NCBI RefSeq assembly: GCF_000374545.1
Contig: NZ_KB894590.1
Coordinates: 82,822 to 146,821 of the forward strand
Reading direction: 5' to 3'
Origin: Anaeromusa acidaminophila DSM 3853
GTDB lineage: Bacteria > Bacillota > Negativicutes > Anaeromusales > Anaeromusaceae
Length of the DNA stretch: 64,000 bases
Of this stretch, positions 44,882 through 53,882 are shown one piece after another (position 1 is the first letter of the stretch; each line of letters opens with the position of its first letter). A program made the translations under genes and the position numbers. A model generated the notes under the pieces. It did not search any database. It was not told the DNA's origin and was given only the letters and a program-made list of their open reading frames with translations.

Positions 44882-47653
44882 ATGATGCATGTAGATGATG
44901 TAAATAAACTGTCTTATTTACAAGCCGAAGAAGTCATGAACCTATTAGAAACGCGTCGCTCCGGGCTGACAAAAGAAGCAGCAGCGGAACGGCTTCGTCG
45001 TTATGGTAGAAATCAGCTGCCGAAGGCGGCTTCTTTATCGCTGGGAAAATTATTCTTACAGCAGTTTACTCACTTTATGGCGTTGCTGCTTTGGCTGGCT
45101 GGCATTCTGGCCTTTGTGGTTGATATGCCGGAGCTAGGGTGGGCTACGTGGGCGGTTATCGTGCTAAATGCCGTCTTTAGTTTTTGGCAAGAATATCGGG
45201 CTGATAAAGCCCTTAGCGCTTTGTCGGCCATGTTGCCGCGTCGAGTAAAAGTATATCGGGATGGAAATCTGCTTCAGATTTTAGCGGACGAACTGGTCAT
45301 TGGCGATGTTTTGCTTGTAGAGGCCGGCGATCATGTGCCTGCAGACGCGAGGTTGTTGGAAGCGGAAGACTTATTTGTCGATGTATCCTTGCTGACAGGA
45401 GAGTCGTTGCCGGTAGAATGCAGTGCTTTGGCAAAATTCGATGATGATGGTGAAGGAGCATTAGGCAATCGGTTGTTTGCCGGGACTATGATCAGCGCTG
45501 GACGTGGCATAGCTGTGGTGTATGCTGTTGGCCGCCAAACGGAACTGGGAAAAGTCACCAAACTGACGGCGGGCATTGTGCGGCAGAAAAGCGCTTTAGA
45601 ACTGCAGGTCCAAAAAGTAGTGCGTCTGATTACGGTTCTGGCCTTGTCTATGGGTCTGCTGGTGTTTGTATTAGCGATATGGCTTTTGGACATTGATTTG
45701 CGTTCCAGCTTTATCTTTTGCATTGGCATTATTGTCGCTAATGTCCCGGAAGGCTTGCTGCCGACGGTGAGCTTGTCCTTAGCGGTTGGTGTGCAGCGCA
45801 TGGCCCAGCAGAATGCATTGGTGCGCAAACTTTCCGCTGTGGAGTCGTTGTGCGCAACAAGTGTTATTTGCACCGATAAAACCGGCACTTTGACGATGAA
45901 TGAAGTGACGGTAAAAAAAGTCTGGCTGCCGGAGGGAAGCGCGCTATTTAGCGGCAATGGCTATGAAAAAGAAGGCGCAGTGACCATGCAGGGGCAAAGT
46001 GAACGGGAACAATTGGAACTACTGCTGACAATTGGAAGCATTTGCTCTGATGCGCAGATTGAAGAGGATGAAAACCAGAGCAGCCACTGGGCGATTAAAG
46101 GAGATCCTACAGAAGTAGCTCTGTTGGTCGCGGCAGCCAAAAATGGGCAAATACCCAAATTGCTGCAACAGCAATTTGGGCAGCGGAAAACCAAGCAGTT
46201 CAATTCGCAGCGGAAAATGATGAGTACCCAAGGGACGAACTTAAGTCATGCGTGTTTTCCCCAAGGGAAAACGATACTTATGGTTAAGGGAGCGCCCTTG
46301 GAGACTCTGAAATGCTGCTCATACATGAGGATGAGGGATGGCGTCCAGGAGCTGGACGAAGAGGCAAGGCAAAAAATAGGGAAGATGAATGACTCGTTAG
46401 CCCGAGAGGGGCAGCGGGTCTTGGCTCTTGCGTATCGCGAAGGAGCGAGTGGCGAGACGTTAGGCGAAGAGAAGCTGGTGTTTGTAGGGTTGGCCGGCAT
46501 GATGGATCCGCCGAGGCCGGATGTGTCCGAAGCGATTGGCGCTTGCCGGGAGGCGGGCATTATAGTGACCATGATTACTGGTGATTACGGCCTGACGGCG
46601 GAAGCGATTGGTCGGCAAATTGGGTTAGTAAAAGATTCGGCGGTTCTGGTAACTGGAGCGGAACTAGCGGCGATGGAAGCAGCTTCGTTACAGGCGCTGC
46701 TGCAGAATAAGAAGCCAGTCATCTTTTCCCGGACCAATCCGGAACATAAGCTGAAAATTGTCGAGACTTATCAAGCATTAGGACATGTGGTGGCTGTGAC
46801 CGGTGATGGCGTTAATGACGCTCCGGCCTTAAGGGCGGCAGATATTGGCATTGCCATGGGGAGGGGCGGAACCGATGTGGCGCGGGAAGTGGCGGATATA
46901 GTGCTGCTGGATGATCATTTTGCTACCATTGTGAAAGCAATTGAACAGGGGCGGGCTATTTATGACAATATCCGCAAATTCATGAAATATATCCTTGCTT
47001 CTAATATTCCAGAGCTGGTGCCTTTTTTAGCGATGATTTTTTTAAAAATCCCTCCAGCGTTGAATATCTTGCAGATTTTAGCGATTGATATTGGCACCGA
47101 TATGGTGCCTGCTTTGGCCTTGGGAGCGGAAGCTCCGGAAAAAGGAGTTCTGCAGAAACGGCCTTCTGATTATGCGGAAAATTTACTGAATCAAAAGCTA
47201 GTACTACATGCGTACTGCTATTTAGGGCTTATTGAAGCCGTGTTATCGATGGCGGCATTTTTTCTGGTTTGGTATCAGCAAGGCTATGTGATGAGAGATA
47301 TGCAGCAAGCTATGGCCGCCTTGCTTGCTAATATGGCGGTGCCTGAGCTTGCAGCCGTATATCAGCAGGCTACGACGATGGCGATGCTGGCCATTATTGC
47401 TTGCCAGATGGGGAATGTCCTGGTGTGTCGCTCAGAAACAATGCATATATGGGAACTGCCGTTGCGCAGTAATTTGCTTATTTTATTCGGTTTAGGAACA
47501 GAAGCGCTTCTTGCCATGGCGTTGGTTTATATTCCGGCAGTGGCTGCGGTATTTCTTACGCAACCGTTGCCAGGGGAGAATTTGCTGCTGTTGTTGATTT
47601 GTCCTATGGTCTTGATTCTTATGGAGGAAATGCGACGGTATTGCATGAAGTAG
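44882..47653 (+). CDS. Type IIC-like cation P-type ATPase (Na+/K+-ATPase alpha-like)
   Basis: This 923-residue membrane pump has an N-terminal cation ATPase domain, ten helices, the actuator LTGES motif, the phosphorylated D332 in DKTGT, the KGAP nucleotide site and the hinge TGDGVNDAPAL. The ion-site residues match animal Na+/K+-ATPase closely: ANVPEGLL in helix 4 (E290), SNIPE in helix 5 (S707, N708, E711) and IDIGTDMVP in helix 6 (D736, D740). These are the type IIC positions, different from SERCA-type calcium pumps. The ions moved cannot be proved from sequence; Na+ or K+ is favoured. GGAGG precedes tandem ATGs at 44882 and 44885. Confidence 0.93.
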   Translation: MMHVDDVNKLSYLQAEEVMNLLETRRSGLTKEAAAERLRRYGRNQLPKAASLSLGKLFLQQFTHFMALLLWLAGILAFVVDMPELGWATWAVIVLNAVFSFWQEYRADKALSALSAMLPRRVKVYRDGNLLQILADELVIGDVLLVEAGDHVPADARLLEAEDLFVDVSLLTGESLPVECSALAKFDDDGEGALGNRLFAGTMISAGRGIAVVYAVGRQTELGKVTKLTAGIVRQKSALELQVQKVVRLITVLALSMGLLVFVLAIWLLDIDLRSSFIFCIGIIVANVPEGLLPTVSLSLAVGVQRMAQQNALVRKLSAVESLCATSVICTDKTGTLTMNEVTVKKVWLPEGSALFSGNGYEKEGAVTMQGQSEREQLELLLTIGSICSDAQIEEDENQSSHWAIKGDPTEVALLVAAAKNGQIPKLLQQQFGQRKTKQFNSQRKMMSTQGTNLSHACFPQGKTILMVKGAPLETLKCCSYMRMRDGVQELDEEARQKIGKMNDSLAREGQRVLALAYREGASGETLGEEKLVFVGLAGMMDPPRPDVSEAIGACREAGIIVTMITGDYGLTAEAIGRQIGLVKDSAVLVTGAELAAMEAASLQALLQNKKPVIFSRTNPEHKLKIVETYQALGHVVAVTGDGVNDAPALRAADIGIAMGRGGTDVAREVADIVLLDDHFATIVKAIEQGRAIYDNIRKFMKYILASNIPELVPFLAMIFLKIPPALNILQILAIDIGTDMVPALALGAEAPEKGVLQKRPSDYAENLLNQKLVLHAYCYLGLIEAVLSMAAFFLVWYQQGYVMRDMQQAMAALLANMAVPELAAVYQQATTMAMLAIIACQMGNVLVCRSETMHIWELPLRSNLLILFGLGTEALLAMALVYIPAVAAVFLTQPLPGENLLLLLICPMVLILMEEMRRYCMK

Positions 47654-47668
47654 AAAGAGGGTGGACTT

Positions 47669-48820
47669 TTGTTTGGCGGAAAAGAAAAGCGTAGCAGAGC
47701 AATCGGTGCGATTTTGCTGTGGTTGTGTTTGGGCGTAGTGAATGGCGGCTTGGGAGAAACAGCGGCGGGGTCAAAGGAGTCTGTATCTCAAGAGGTGCAA
47801 GTAGAAGCGTTGCTGCAAGGGATGACCTTGGAAGAAAAAGTGGGTCAGTTGATGTGGGTCGGCATCGAGGGAACCGAGGCGGATGCGGAGACATTAGGAC
47901 AACTGAGGGAATTGCATGCAGGCGGCGTTGTTTTATTTGATCGTAACATGCAAAATCCAGACCAAGTGAAGACTCTTATTGGGGCTTTTCAGAAACAGAC
48001 GCTATCGCAATCGCCCCGCCTTCCTCTTTTTGTTAGTGTAGATCAAGAAGGCGGACGAGTGCTACGCATGAGAGAGCAGGTGCTGTCGCTGCCGTCTCAG
48101 GCGCAATTAGGCTTGCAAGGCAGTGCCGAGCAGGTGGAAGAATGGGCGGCGCAAAATGCGCGTGAACTTATACGCATGGGGTTTAATGTAAACTTTGCAC
48201 CTGTGGTAGATATCGGCCTGGGGGCGGAACGTTCTTTTGCCAATGAAACGACTGAAGTAACTCGTTTGGCGCGGGCGGCTGTAGTAGGCTACCGTAAAGA
48301 AGGCATGCTTTGTACGTTGAAGCATTTTCCGGGCATAGGCAAGGCGCCTAAGGATCCGCACCAGGAAATTTCCGACATTACCGCAGGGCGGGATGTACTA
48401 GAGCAAGAGGATTTGGCTCCTTTTCGCAGCTTGATTAAAGATTTTGAGGTGCAGCCGCCGTTGATTATGGTTTCGCATCTGCGGTATCCTGCTTATGATG
48501 CTGAGAAGCCAGCCTGTGTTTCGGAAATTTTACTTAAGGGAGTTCTGCGCAGACAACTAGGCTTTGAGGGAGTGGTTGTGACGGATGACCTAGAAATGGG
48601 AGCTATGACCTCGCTTTACTCCTTTCGTGAGATGGGGGTCATGGCTTTGGCGGCAGGAGCGGATGTGCTGCTTGTTTGTCACCATGCAGAGAACCAAAAG
48701 CAAGTATACGCAGGCTTATTGGAAGCGGTTAAAGAAGGTCGTCTTTCTCCTGGAAGCCTGGATGAAGCGGTACGGCGCGTTTTACGAGCAAAACTTTCTT
48801 TGGCGCTGCTGCGGGAATAG
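47669..48820 (+). CDS. nagZ: GH3 beta-N-acetylhexosaminidase (NagZ-like), exported
   Basis: This 383-residue GH3 enzyme probably removes N-acetylglucosamine from peptidoglycan fragments. It has a signal peptide or anchor (hydrophobic about 11-26), so it acts outside the cytosol, as in other Gram-positive-type NagZ. The family motifs are DQEGGRVLR, the catalytic region KHFPGIGKAPKDPH, and VVTDDLEMGAM with the nucleophile Asp. The usual KHFPGHG reads KHFPGIG and the DSH reads DPH; the catalytic His of the D-x-H dyad is kept. Start is TTG 47669, after AGAGGGTGG. Confidence 0.87.
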   Translation: MFGGKEKRSRAIGAILLWLCLGVVNGGLGETAAGSKESVSQEVQVEALLQGMTLEEKVGQLMWVGIEGTEADAETLGQLRELHAGGVVLFDRNMQNPDQVKTLIGAFQKQTLSQSPRLPLFVSVDQEGGRVLRMREQVLSLPSQAQLGLQGSAEQVEEWAAQNARELIRMGFNVNFAPVVDIGLGAERSFANETTEVTRLARAAVVGYRKEGMLCTLKHFPGIGKAPKDPHQEISDITAGRDVLEQEDLAPFRSLIKDFEVQPPLIMVSHLRYPAYDAEKPACVSEILLKGVLRRQLGFEGVVVTDDLEMGAMTSLYSFREMGVMALAAGADVLLVCHHAENQKQVYAGLLEAVKEGRLSPGSLDEAVRRVLRAKLSLALLRE

Positions 48821-48849
48821 ATGCCAATGCTGTTCGGAGGATTGTTATC

Positions 48850-48880
48850 TTCTCGTTTAGGAACGAGAGTGATATAATGG
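48850..48880 (+). promoter_or_regulatory. Inverted repeat adjoining a TATAAT box upstream of the 522-residue ORF
   Basis: TCTCGTT (48850-48856) and AACGAGA form a 7 bp inverted repeat with a four-base gap, directly before GTGATATAAT (TATAAT at 48873-48878). The repeat occupies the -35 region, where an activator or repressor could bind; there is no good TTGACA at the right distance. Alternatively it is the end hairpin of the nagZ transcript, but no T tract follows. Confidence 0.4.
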
Positions 48881-48952
48881 CAACGTAACTATATTTTTAG
48901 GGAATTGTAAGTACGTATTCCGTGGTTCTCTAAGAGAAAGAAGTGCCGACGT

Positions 48953-50521
48953 ATGAATAATGTATATGCTCAGGTTCAAGCTTTTTATGATGAAGCGCCG
49001 CATTTAACTCCGTTGTCGCAGGAATGTGTAGATGGATTTTTACGCCAGTTGGCCTGGCAGGGGAAAAATGCAACCGAGTTGATGGAACAGTGGCAAAATG
49101 TACGCCGCTTACTGTTATACATGATGTTTGCAGATATTGTATTTTTTGAAGATCTGCGGGCGGTTCAAGTTAGCTTGGCAGTAGAATGGCTGTCTGTGCA
49201 AGAGGAAGAGTTCACCTTGAAATTGTCCTCTGTTCGGCCCTTCCTGAATACATTGTATGATTTGGCCGATTATTTGGAAGGAAAGAAATATATTGATGGA
49301 GCCCCAGGCGTTCGGGAGGCGGCGCAGCGCATGGTTGAAGGCGGACGCCTGCAATTGTTGGATTTGCCTGCGGTGGGCTTTGCGGAAGCGAAAGGTTTAG
49401 ATATTGTTGAAGTCGTGCGGCGCAACCAGCAACAGTTTGGCTTGGCGGAAACAGCCCAGCGTGTCGCCGATCTGTTGGAAAGGGCTTATACGCGTATGAG
49501 CGGCTATTTCCAAAATGCAGTCTTTCAGGAAGATATTAACCGAGCGGTGTTCTTATATGGAGGCGAGTCCATGCTGGCTCCGGAAGAGGGGCCGCAGCGA
49601 GATGCTTTTTGGACTTCGTTTTGGGATTTTTTTCTTTTTGACTATCATTTACTGCGTAATGATCGGCAGCCGATTCGGCATTTTTTAATCCATAACGAAG
49701 CCAACTTGTCAGCAGAAGAAGTGGCGCTGCTTGAGGATATGGCGCAATCGCAATTTACTGTTTTTTATGTAAATCGAGTGGTCGATGCGGAAACAGTAGA
49801 ATGCATTGACTTATTGAGGGAAACGACGTTTCATATGCCGATGCCTGGCTTTGGCTTAGATTGGAAAGGGTTTCTGTTTTTAGGACATGTGCGGACCGGA
49901 GCAGCATCAATGGCTAACTATGTTTGTCATTTCACTTCTTATGAAACAAGCCGCGCTTTGCAGCGACGCATTCAAACTGAGGTGCAGCGTATGCAAGAGT
50001 GGTGTTCTTGTCAGAATCAAGCTGACTCTATGGACGCCTTCCTTTGCCGCCATGCGGCGGCGGTGCGCCAATTAGTTATGCAGATGGCGAATGGAGAACG
50101 ATTTCAGGTATTGCCGGAGCTGACGGGACATGCAAAACTTCCGGTTGCAACGGAGACGGAGGAAACATCGCCAGTAGTGGAAATTGTCAAGGAAGTGGCC
50201 CCGATTTTTGGCTTGTCGCATTATGATGTAGAAATGATCGAAACAATGTGGCGGCATTACTGCCTGGTAGAGGGACAGCCTCGCTATCGACGCCCTGAAA
50301 GCTGGGGAGGCGCATTGCTTTTAGCGTTTGGCGGCATTAATGATTTCGATCATATTCAGGCCGGAATGATTAGCGATTTTTTGGATGTATCTCATACGCT
50401 GCTGAAAAAAAATTATGAACAGTTATGCCACAGTTTGGAGCTTGCTGGCTATGATGTACGCTATCTCAATGAACAGGGGTTAGTGTCTGTTGTAGCAGGC
50501 GAGGCTTGGGAGCAGGATTAG
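48953..50521 (+). CDS. Hypothetical protein, 522 residues, unrecognised
   Basis: I do not recognise this protein. It has no signal peptide or membrane helix and is predicted to be mostly helical, with many Gln, Glu and Leu residues. A middle section (about 190-345) contains the aromatic-rich FWTSFWDFFLFDYHLL and HFTSYE segments, and the C-terminal 60 or so residues include a short acidic GGINDFDH motif. A central low-complexity linker lies around 395-425. It has its own upstream TATAAT and is followed by the zinc-ribbon membrane protein 11 bases later. The length and even composition point to a real conserved gene. Confidence 0.75.
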   Translation: MNNVYAQVQAFYDEAPHLTPLSQECVDGFLRQLAWQGKNATELMEQWQNVRRLLLYMMFADIVFFEDLRAVQVSLAVEWLSVQEEEFTLKLSSVRPFLNTLYDLADYLEGKKYIDGAPGVREAAQRMVEGGRLQLLDLPAVGFAEAKGLDIVEVVRRNQQQFGLAETAQRVADLLERAYTRMSGYFQNAVFQEDINRAVFLYGGESMLAPEEGPQRDAFWTSFWDFFLFDYHLLRNDRQPIRHFLIHNEANLSAEEVALLEDMAQSQFTVFYVNRVVDAETVECIDLLRETTFHMPMPGFGLDWKGFLFLGHVRTGAASMANYVCHFTSYETSRALQRRIQTEVQRMQEWCSCQNQADSMDAFLCRHAAAVRQLVMQMANGERFQVLPELTGHAKLPVATETEETSPVVEIVKEVAPIFGLSHYDVEMIETMWRHYCLVEGQPRYRRPESWGGALLLAFGGINDFDHIQAGMISDFLDVSHTLLKKNYEQLCHSLELAGYDVRYLNEQGLVSVVAGEAWEQD

Positions 50522-50532
50522 GAGGATGTGCT

Positions 50533-50886
50533 GTGACGGTATGTGAATTTTGCGGAGCGCCTAAAGAAGATATAAATAAGCCTTGCCCGCAGTGCGGACA
50601 AGGCGATGTGCGCGTATTGAGCCGACAGGAGCGGCGATCTTTTGCAGGAGAAACTATTGAGATCGGCAATGACGGCGCCGCAAGAGAGGAGCAACGCTCC
50701 TCCTATCAACAAAGCCGGCCATCTGGCGTGTATGTGAAGCAGATTCGGCTGTTTGGCGGCGGCTGGTGGTGGAAGGCTTTGCTGGCGATAGTCGCCTTGG
50801 GGGCGATATTTGTATTTTTATTGCCAGTCTTCTTTATTGTATTGATTGCTTCCTTGCTGGGGTGGTTCTTTCTGCGGCTGCGGTAA
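50533..50886 (+). CDS. Zinc-ribbon protein with C-terminal membrane helices
   Basis: This 117-residue protein starts at GTG 50533 (TAGGAGGA upstream); the frame extends into the preceding gene without a ribosome binding site. The N-terminus has a zinc ribbon (CEFCGAPKEDINKPCPQCG). A hydrophilic middle follows (about 20-75), then two hydrophobic helices (about 78-115) rich in Trp and Phe. The layout suggests a small membrane-attached regulator or chaperone-like protein. It overlaps no other gene and probably shares a transcript with the 522-residue protein. Function unknown. Confidence 0.75.
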   Translation: MTVCEFCGAPKEDINKPCPQCGQGDVRVLSRQERRSFAGETIEIGNDGAAREEQRSSYQQSRPSGVYVKQIRLFGGGWWWKALLAIVALGAIFVFLLPVFFIVLIASLLGWFFLRLR

Positions 50887-50896
50887 GTCCTAAGCG

Positions 50897-51460
50897 CTAT
50901 TTTTTAGCGGCCAAGTCTTTTAGGAGGGCTTCCAGCGAAGGCGCTTCAGTACGAAGCATAGAGAACATTTCCAGATCCAGATGCGTTCCCATATGGAAGA
51001 CCGCTTGACGCAGCGTGCCTTCGTACTGAAAACCGCAGCGCTCGGCCACAATGCGGCTGGCCTGGTTGCCTTTTAAGACATTTAGCTGCAGCCGGGGCAG
51101 AGGACGAGATGCAAAGAGAAAGGCGATGAAAAGCTGCAATGCTTCGGTCATATAGCCTTTGCCACGGTCTTCTGGGCGATATAGGCGATAGCCGACTTCT
51201 AAGCCAGCTTGGTAGAGGAGGCCTTTAAAATAGTATAATTCGCCCAGCAGACGGTCGGTTTGAGCGTCTATGATGAGCATGGTTCCGGCAGTATCTTGCC
51301 AGAGGCCATGCTCATTAAATTTTTGCTTCAATTCGGTTTCGGTATAGATTTCAGCGGGCCAATAGCTGCCTTTAGCATTAATATCATTGCCAAGGCGCCA
51401 AAGCAGAGACAAATCTTCTTCACAGATGGGGCGCAAGGTGACTCGATGTCCACGAAGCAT
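50897..51460 (-). CDS. GNAT acetyltransferase, RimJ/RimL type
   Basis: The 187-residue enzyme has RimL-like motifs: VTLRPICEEDL at the start, EVGYRLYRPEDRGKGYMTEAL for acetyl-CoA binding, and LNVLKGNQASRIVAERCGFQYEGTLRQAVF near the end. It may acetylate a protein N-terminus or a small amine. It starts five bases after the nadE stop, so the two minus-strand genes form an operon. Its 3' end lies ten bases from the converging zinc-ribbon gene, sharing a small TAGCG/CGCTA hairpin. Confidence 0.9.
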   Translation of the reverse strand: MLRGHRVTLRPICEEDLSLLWRLGNDINAKGSYWPAEIYTETELKQKFNEHGLWQDTAGTMLIIDAQTDRLLGELYYFKGLLYQAGLEVGYRLYRPEDRGKGYMTEALQLFIAFLFASRPLPRLQLNVLKGNQASRIVAERCGFQYEGTLRQAVFHMGTHLDLEMFSMLRTEAPSLEALLKDLAAKK

Positions 51461-51465
51461 GTGTA

Positions 51466-53355
51466 TTACCTTCTTTCTTTTAATAATTGTTCTTTTAGTT
51501 GGTAATAACGACGGGTATAGTAGGGGCCGTTTTGCGCTTCACGATGATCAAAGCCATACGCACGGCGGCTGATGGCCAAGACGGGAGGCGCTTGAATGCG
51601 CTTGGCTACGCCCATGCCGCTGTAAAGATTCCACCAACGTTCCAAGTCAGCAATGAAAACGGCAGGGTTGCTGAAATGCAATTTAAGTAATTCTGTAGGG
51701 CAGCCAAGTTGTTCGGCTAGCGTATTATCAATGTACCAGGCCAATACATCTTCCGGCGTGGCGCGCTGCCAACGTTCCATAAAAGCGTGAAACAAACGGT
51801 CATGATAGGGATAAATAAGAGGATCTCCCTTGCCCTCATCTACGTTTTGCGCTGCAGACAGCTCGGCGCTGGGGACCAGGTCGATGGTGGCCTGAGGGAT
51901 GATTTCCCGTTGGTAGACGCAATCGTTAAGGAAACGAGCGACATCATAAACTTGGTATTTCCATAAGTCGCCTAATATGGCGAGAAAGCCGCCTTGATCG
52001 CCGTACAGCGTTGAGTAACCCACGGTAAGCTCGCTTTTGTTGGCGTTGCAAGTAAACCCGCCGCCCCAGGCGGCTGCGGCCGCTGCCAGGATGCGGCTGG
52101 AACGGTCTCGGGCTTGAATGTTTTCCTGGACAAAGGACGAGGGGGTTAGATCCGGCAAGGGCAAGGGACTGTTCTGACAGCGGAGCGAGCTGAATTGCTT
52201 CATTGTTAACTCTAAGGAATCCTGTACCGGTATGACAGCGTAATAACAACCCAGGCGCTGCGCCAATTGGGCGGCTAAATCTTTCGTAGTGGCCGAATTA
52301 AAACGGCTGGGCATATTGATGAGAAACAATTGCTCTGGTTCTAGCACAGAGCGATAGAGAGCTGCGGTGACAGCAGAGTCGATGCCGCCGGAAGCGCCGA
52401 TGACTACGCGGGAAATACCGGTTTGCTGCAGGAATTGACGAATGCCATAACGCAAAGCCTGTACAATCGTTCCTGTATCATCCGGTGTCATAGCGGGAAA
52501 TTGAGTGGGCAGATTTTCTAAAGAAATGATGTGCAAACCTGCTTCAAAAGCAGGCGCACTATAACGAAGACGTCCCTGAGCGTCATAAAGGCTGCTATTG
52601 CCGTCAAAAGTATACACAGTTTTACCGTTGTTTTGCAGGCCGACCTGGTTAAGATAGAGAAGCGGCGCTTCATATTTTGCCGCCTGAGCTCCGAAAACGC
52701 GGTGGCGCTTGTTGTTTTTGCCCAGGGTGAAGGGAGAGCTGGAAATATTGATAATAAGATCAAGCTTGCCGCAGCGCTGCTGCAGTTGCAAAGGCTGAAC
52801 CGCATAATCTGCATCCCAGCCGTCTTCGCAGATGAGGCAGGCGGTGTTAAAGATGCGATCCCCGATAGGCAATAAAAGCGGCTGAGCTAGCTCCTCTAAA
52901 GGAAGGCCTCGTTCCTCCGCTACCTGTCGGAGACCAAAAAAGTGACGGCTATCATCAAATTCGCGGTAATTAGGAAGCAGTGTTTTAATGACAAAAGGGT
53001 AGGGAGAATGCGGCGGCGCTATCAGGCGACCGTCTTTAGCTGCAAAAAGAGCGTTATATTTGCGCGGGCGGCCGTCTTCGTTGCGACGCTGCCAATCGAT
53101 AGCTATATTGCCGAAGACAACAGTGATATCTTGGCTGGCAGCGATAATTTCGGCGCCGCAAGCTTCACAGTCGCGGAGAAAGGCGGGCTGTTCCCAGACG
53201 TCTCCCAGCAGATATCCAGGGAGCGACATTTCAGGGAATACAATGAGAGCCGCACCTTTTTGACGGGCTTCGTTAATAAGCTGCAGCATACATGCGAGGT
53301 TTTTAGCCGGATGTCCTGGGTGAACCTGCATTTGTGCAAGGGCGATAATAGGCAC
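51466..53355 (-). CDS. nadE: Glutamine-dependent NAD+ synthetase
   Basis: This 629-residue cytosolic enzyme makes NAD from deamido-NAD, ATP and glutamine. The N-terminal nitrilase-type glutaminase domain (about 1-290) has E42 (FPEMSLPGY), a lysine before LPNYREFDD and the nucleophile Cys in CLICEDGWD. The C-terminal synthetase domain has the P-loop GASGGIDSA. The first is the last step in NAD synthesis. AAAGGAG lies upstream of the ATG. It is divergent from the TM1266 regulator gene and followed by the GNAT gene. Confidence 0.96.
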   Translation of the reverse strand: MPIIALAQMQVHPGHPAKNLACMLQLINEARQKGAALIVFPEMSLPGYLLGDVWEQPAFLRDCEACGAEIIAASQDITVVFGNIAIDWQRRNEDGRPRKYNALFAAKDGRLIAPPHSPYPFVIKTLLPNYREFDDSRHFFGLRQVAEERGLPLEELAQPLLLPIGDRIFNTACLICEDGWDADYAVQPLQLQQRCGKLDLIINISSSPFTLGKNNKRHRVFGAQAAKYEAPLLYLNQVGLQNNGKTVYTFDGNSSLYDAQGRLRYSAPAFEAGLHIISLENLPTQFPAMTPDDTGTIVQALRYGIRQFLQQTGISRVVIGASGGIDSAVTAALYRSVLEPEQLFLINMPSRFNSATTKDLAAQLAQRLGCYYAVIPVQDSLELTMKQFSSLRCQNSPLPLPDLTPSSFVQENIQARDRSSRILAAAAAAWGGGFTCNANKSELTVGYSTLYGDQGGFLAILGDLWKYQVYDVARFLNDCVYQREIIPQATIDLVPSAELSAAQNVDEGKGDPLIYPYHDRLFHAFMERWQRATPEDVLAWYIDNTLAEQLGCPTELLKLHFSNPAVFIADLERWWNLYSGMGVAKRIQAPPVLAISRRAYGFDHREAQNGPYYTRRYYQLKEQLLKERR

Positions 53356-53521
53356 GTAAGTAGGCTCCTTTCTGTTCTAACATAGCCTATAAATTTCGCT
53401 GTCGCGGAAAGATGTCCTGCTGATTCGCTATAAGGAACGACTTTTCTTTTGAAAAAGGCAGGAATTTCGAGAGGAATTGTATAAGTATATGCGAAAGCAA
53501 TTACTGCAAGGAGGTCAGAGT

Positions 53522-53782
53522 ATGGCTGAGAAGACAAGCGTGATGGCTGTGATTTTGGAAAATCGAGTGGAAACGGCGACAAAAGTACAGGAAGTGCTGA
53601 CTCGTTTCGGGTGTCATATTCGAACTCGGTTGGGACTGCATCAGGCATCGGCTGACGTATGCAGCAATCAAGGCTTGATTTTGCTGCAATTATTCGGTGA
53701 TGACGCGGTTATACGGCAATTAACGCAGGACTTGCTGCAAATTCCAACGGTAAAGGTAAACTCAATGGAGCTGGATTTATAG
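53522..53782 (+). CDS. TM1266-family putative iron-only hydrogenase regulator
   Basis: This 86-residue protein matches the TM1266 family, an ACT-like ferredoxin fold linked by gene context with [FeFe]-hydrogenase maturation. Motifs: VMAVILENRVETATKVQEVLTRFG at the start, RTRLGLHQAS, and GLILLQLFGD. Such proteins resemble NikR C-terminal and ACT domains and may bind a small ligand. AAGGAGG precedes the ATG at 53522. No hydrogenase gene is adjacent here, though hydF lies 9 kb away. It ends at its own terminator. Confidence 0.9.
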   Translation: MAEKTSVMAVILENRVETATKVQEVLTRFGCHIRTRLGLHQASADVCSNQGLILLQLFGDDAVIRQLTQDLLQIPTVKVNSMELDL

Positions 53783-53806
53783 AAAAAGCGCTCTTGAAAA
53801 CGGAAG

Positions 53807-53841
53807 GCAGCAGCGCGGATTTCTGTGTTGCTGCTTTTTTG
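53807..53841 (+). terminator. Rho-independent terminator
   Basis: GCAGCAGCGCG (53807-53817) pairs with TGTGTTGCTGC (53824-53834), with three G-T pairs, followed by TTTTTT. Confidence 0.88.
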
Positions 53842-53882
53842 TGATGAAAAAAGAGCTATACTGTATGGAGAGAAGTAAGTAG

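Noticed and set aside
51944..53648. Several open frames overlapping nadE on other frames and strands
   Set aside because: nadE has both complete domains and catalytic motifs; the others lack start signals and family features.
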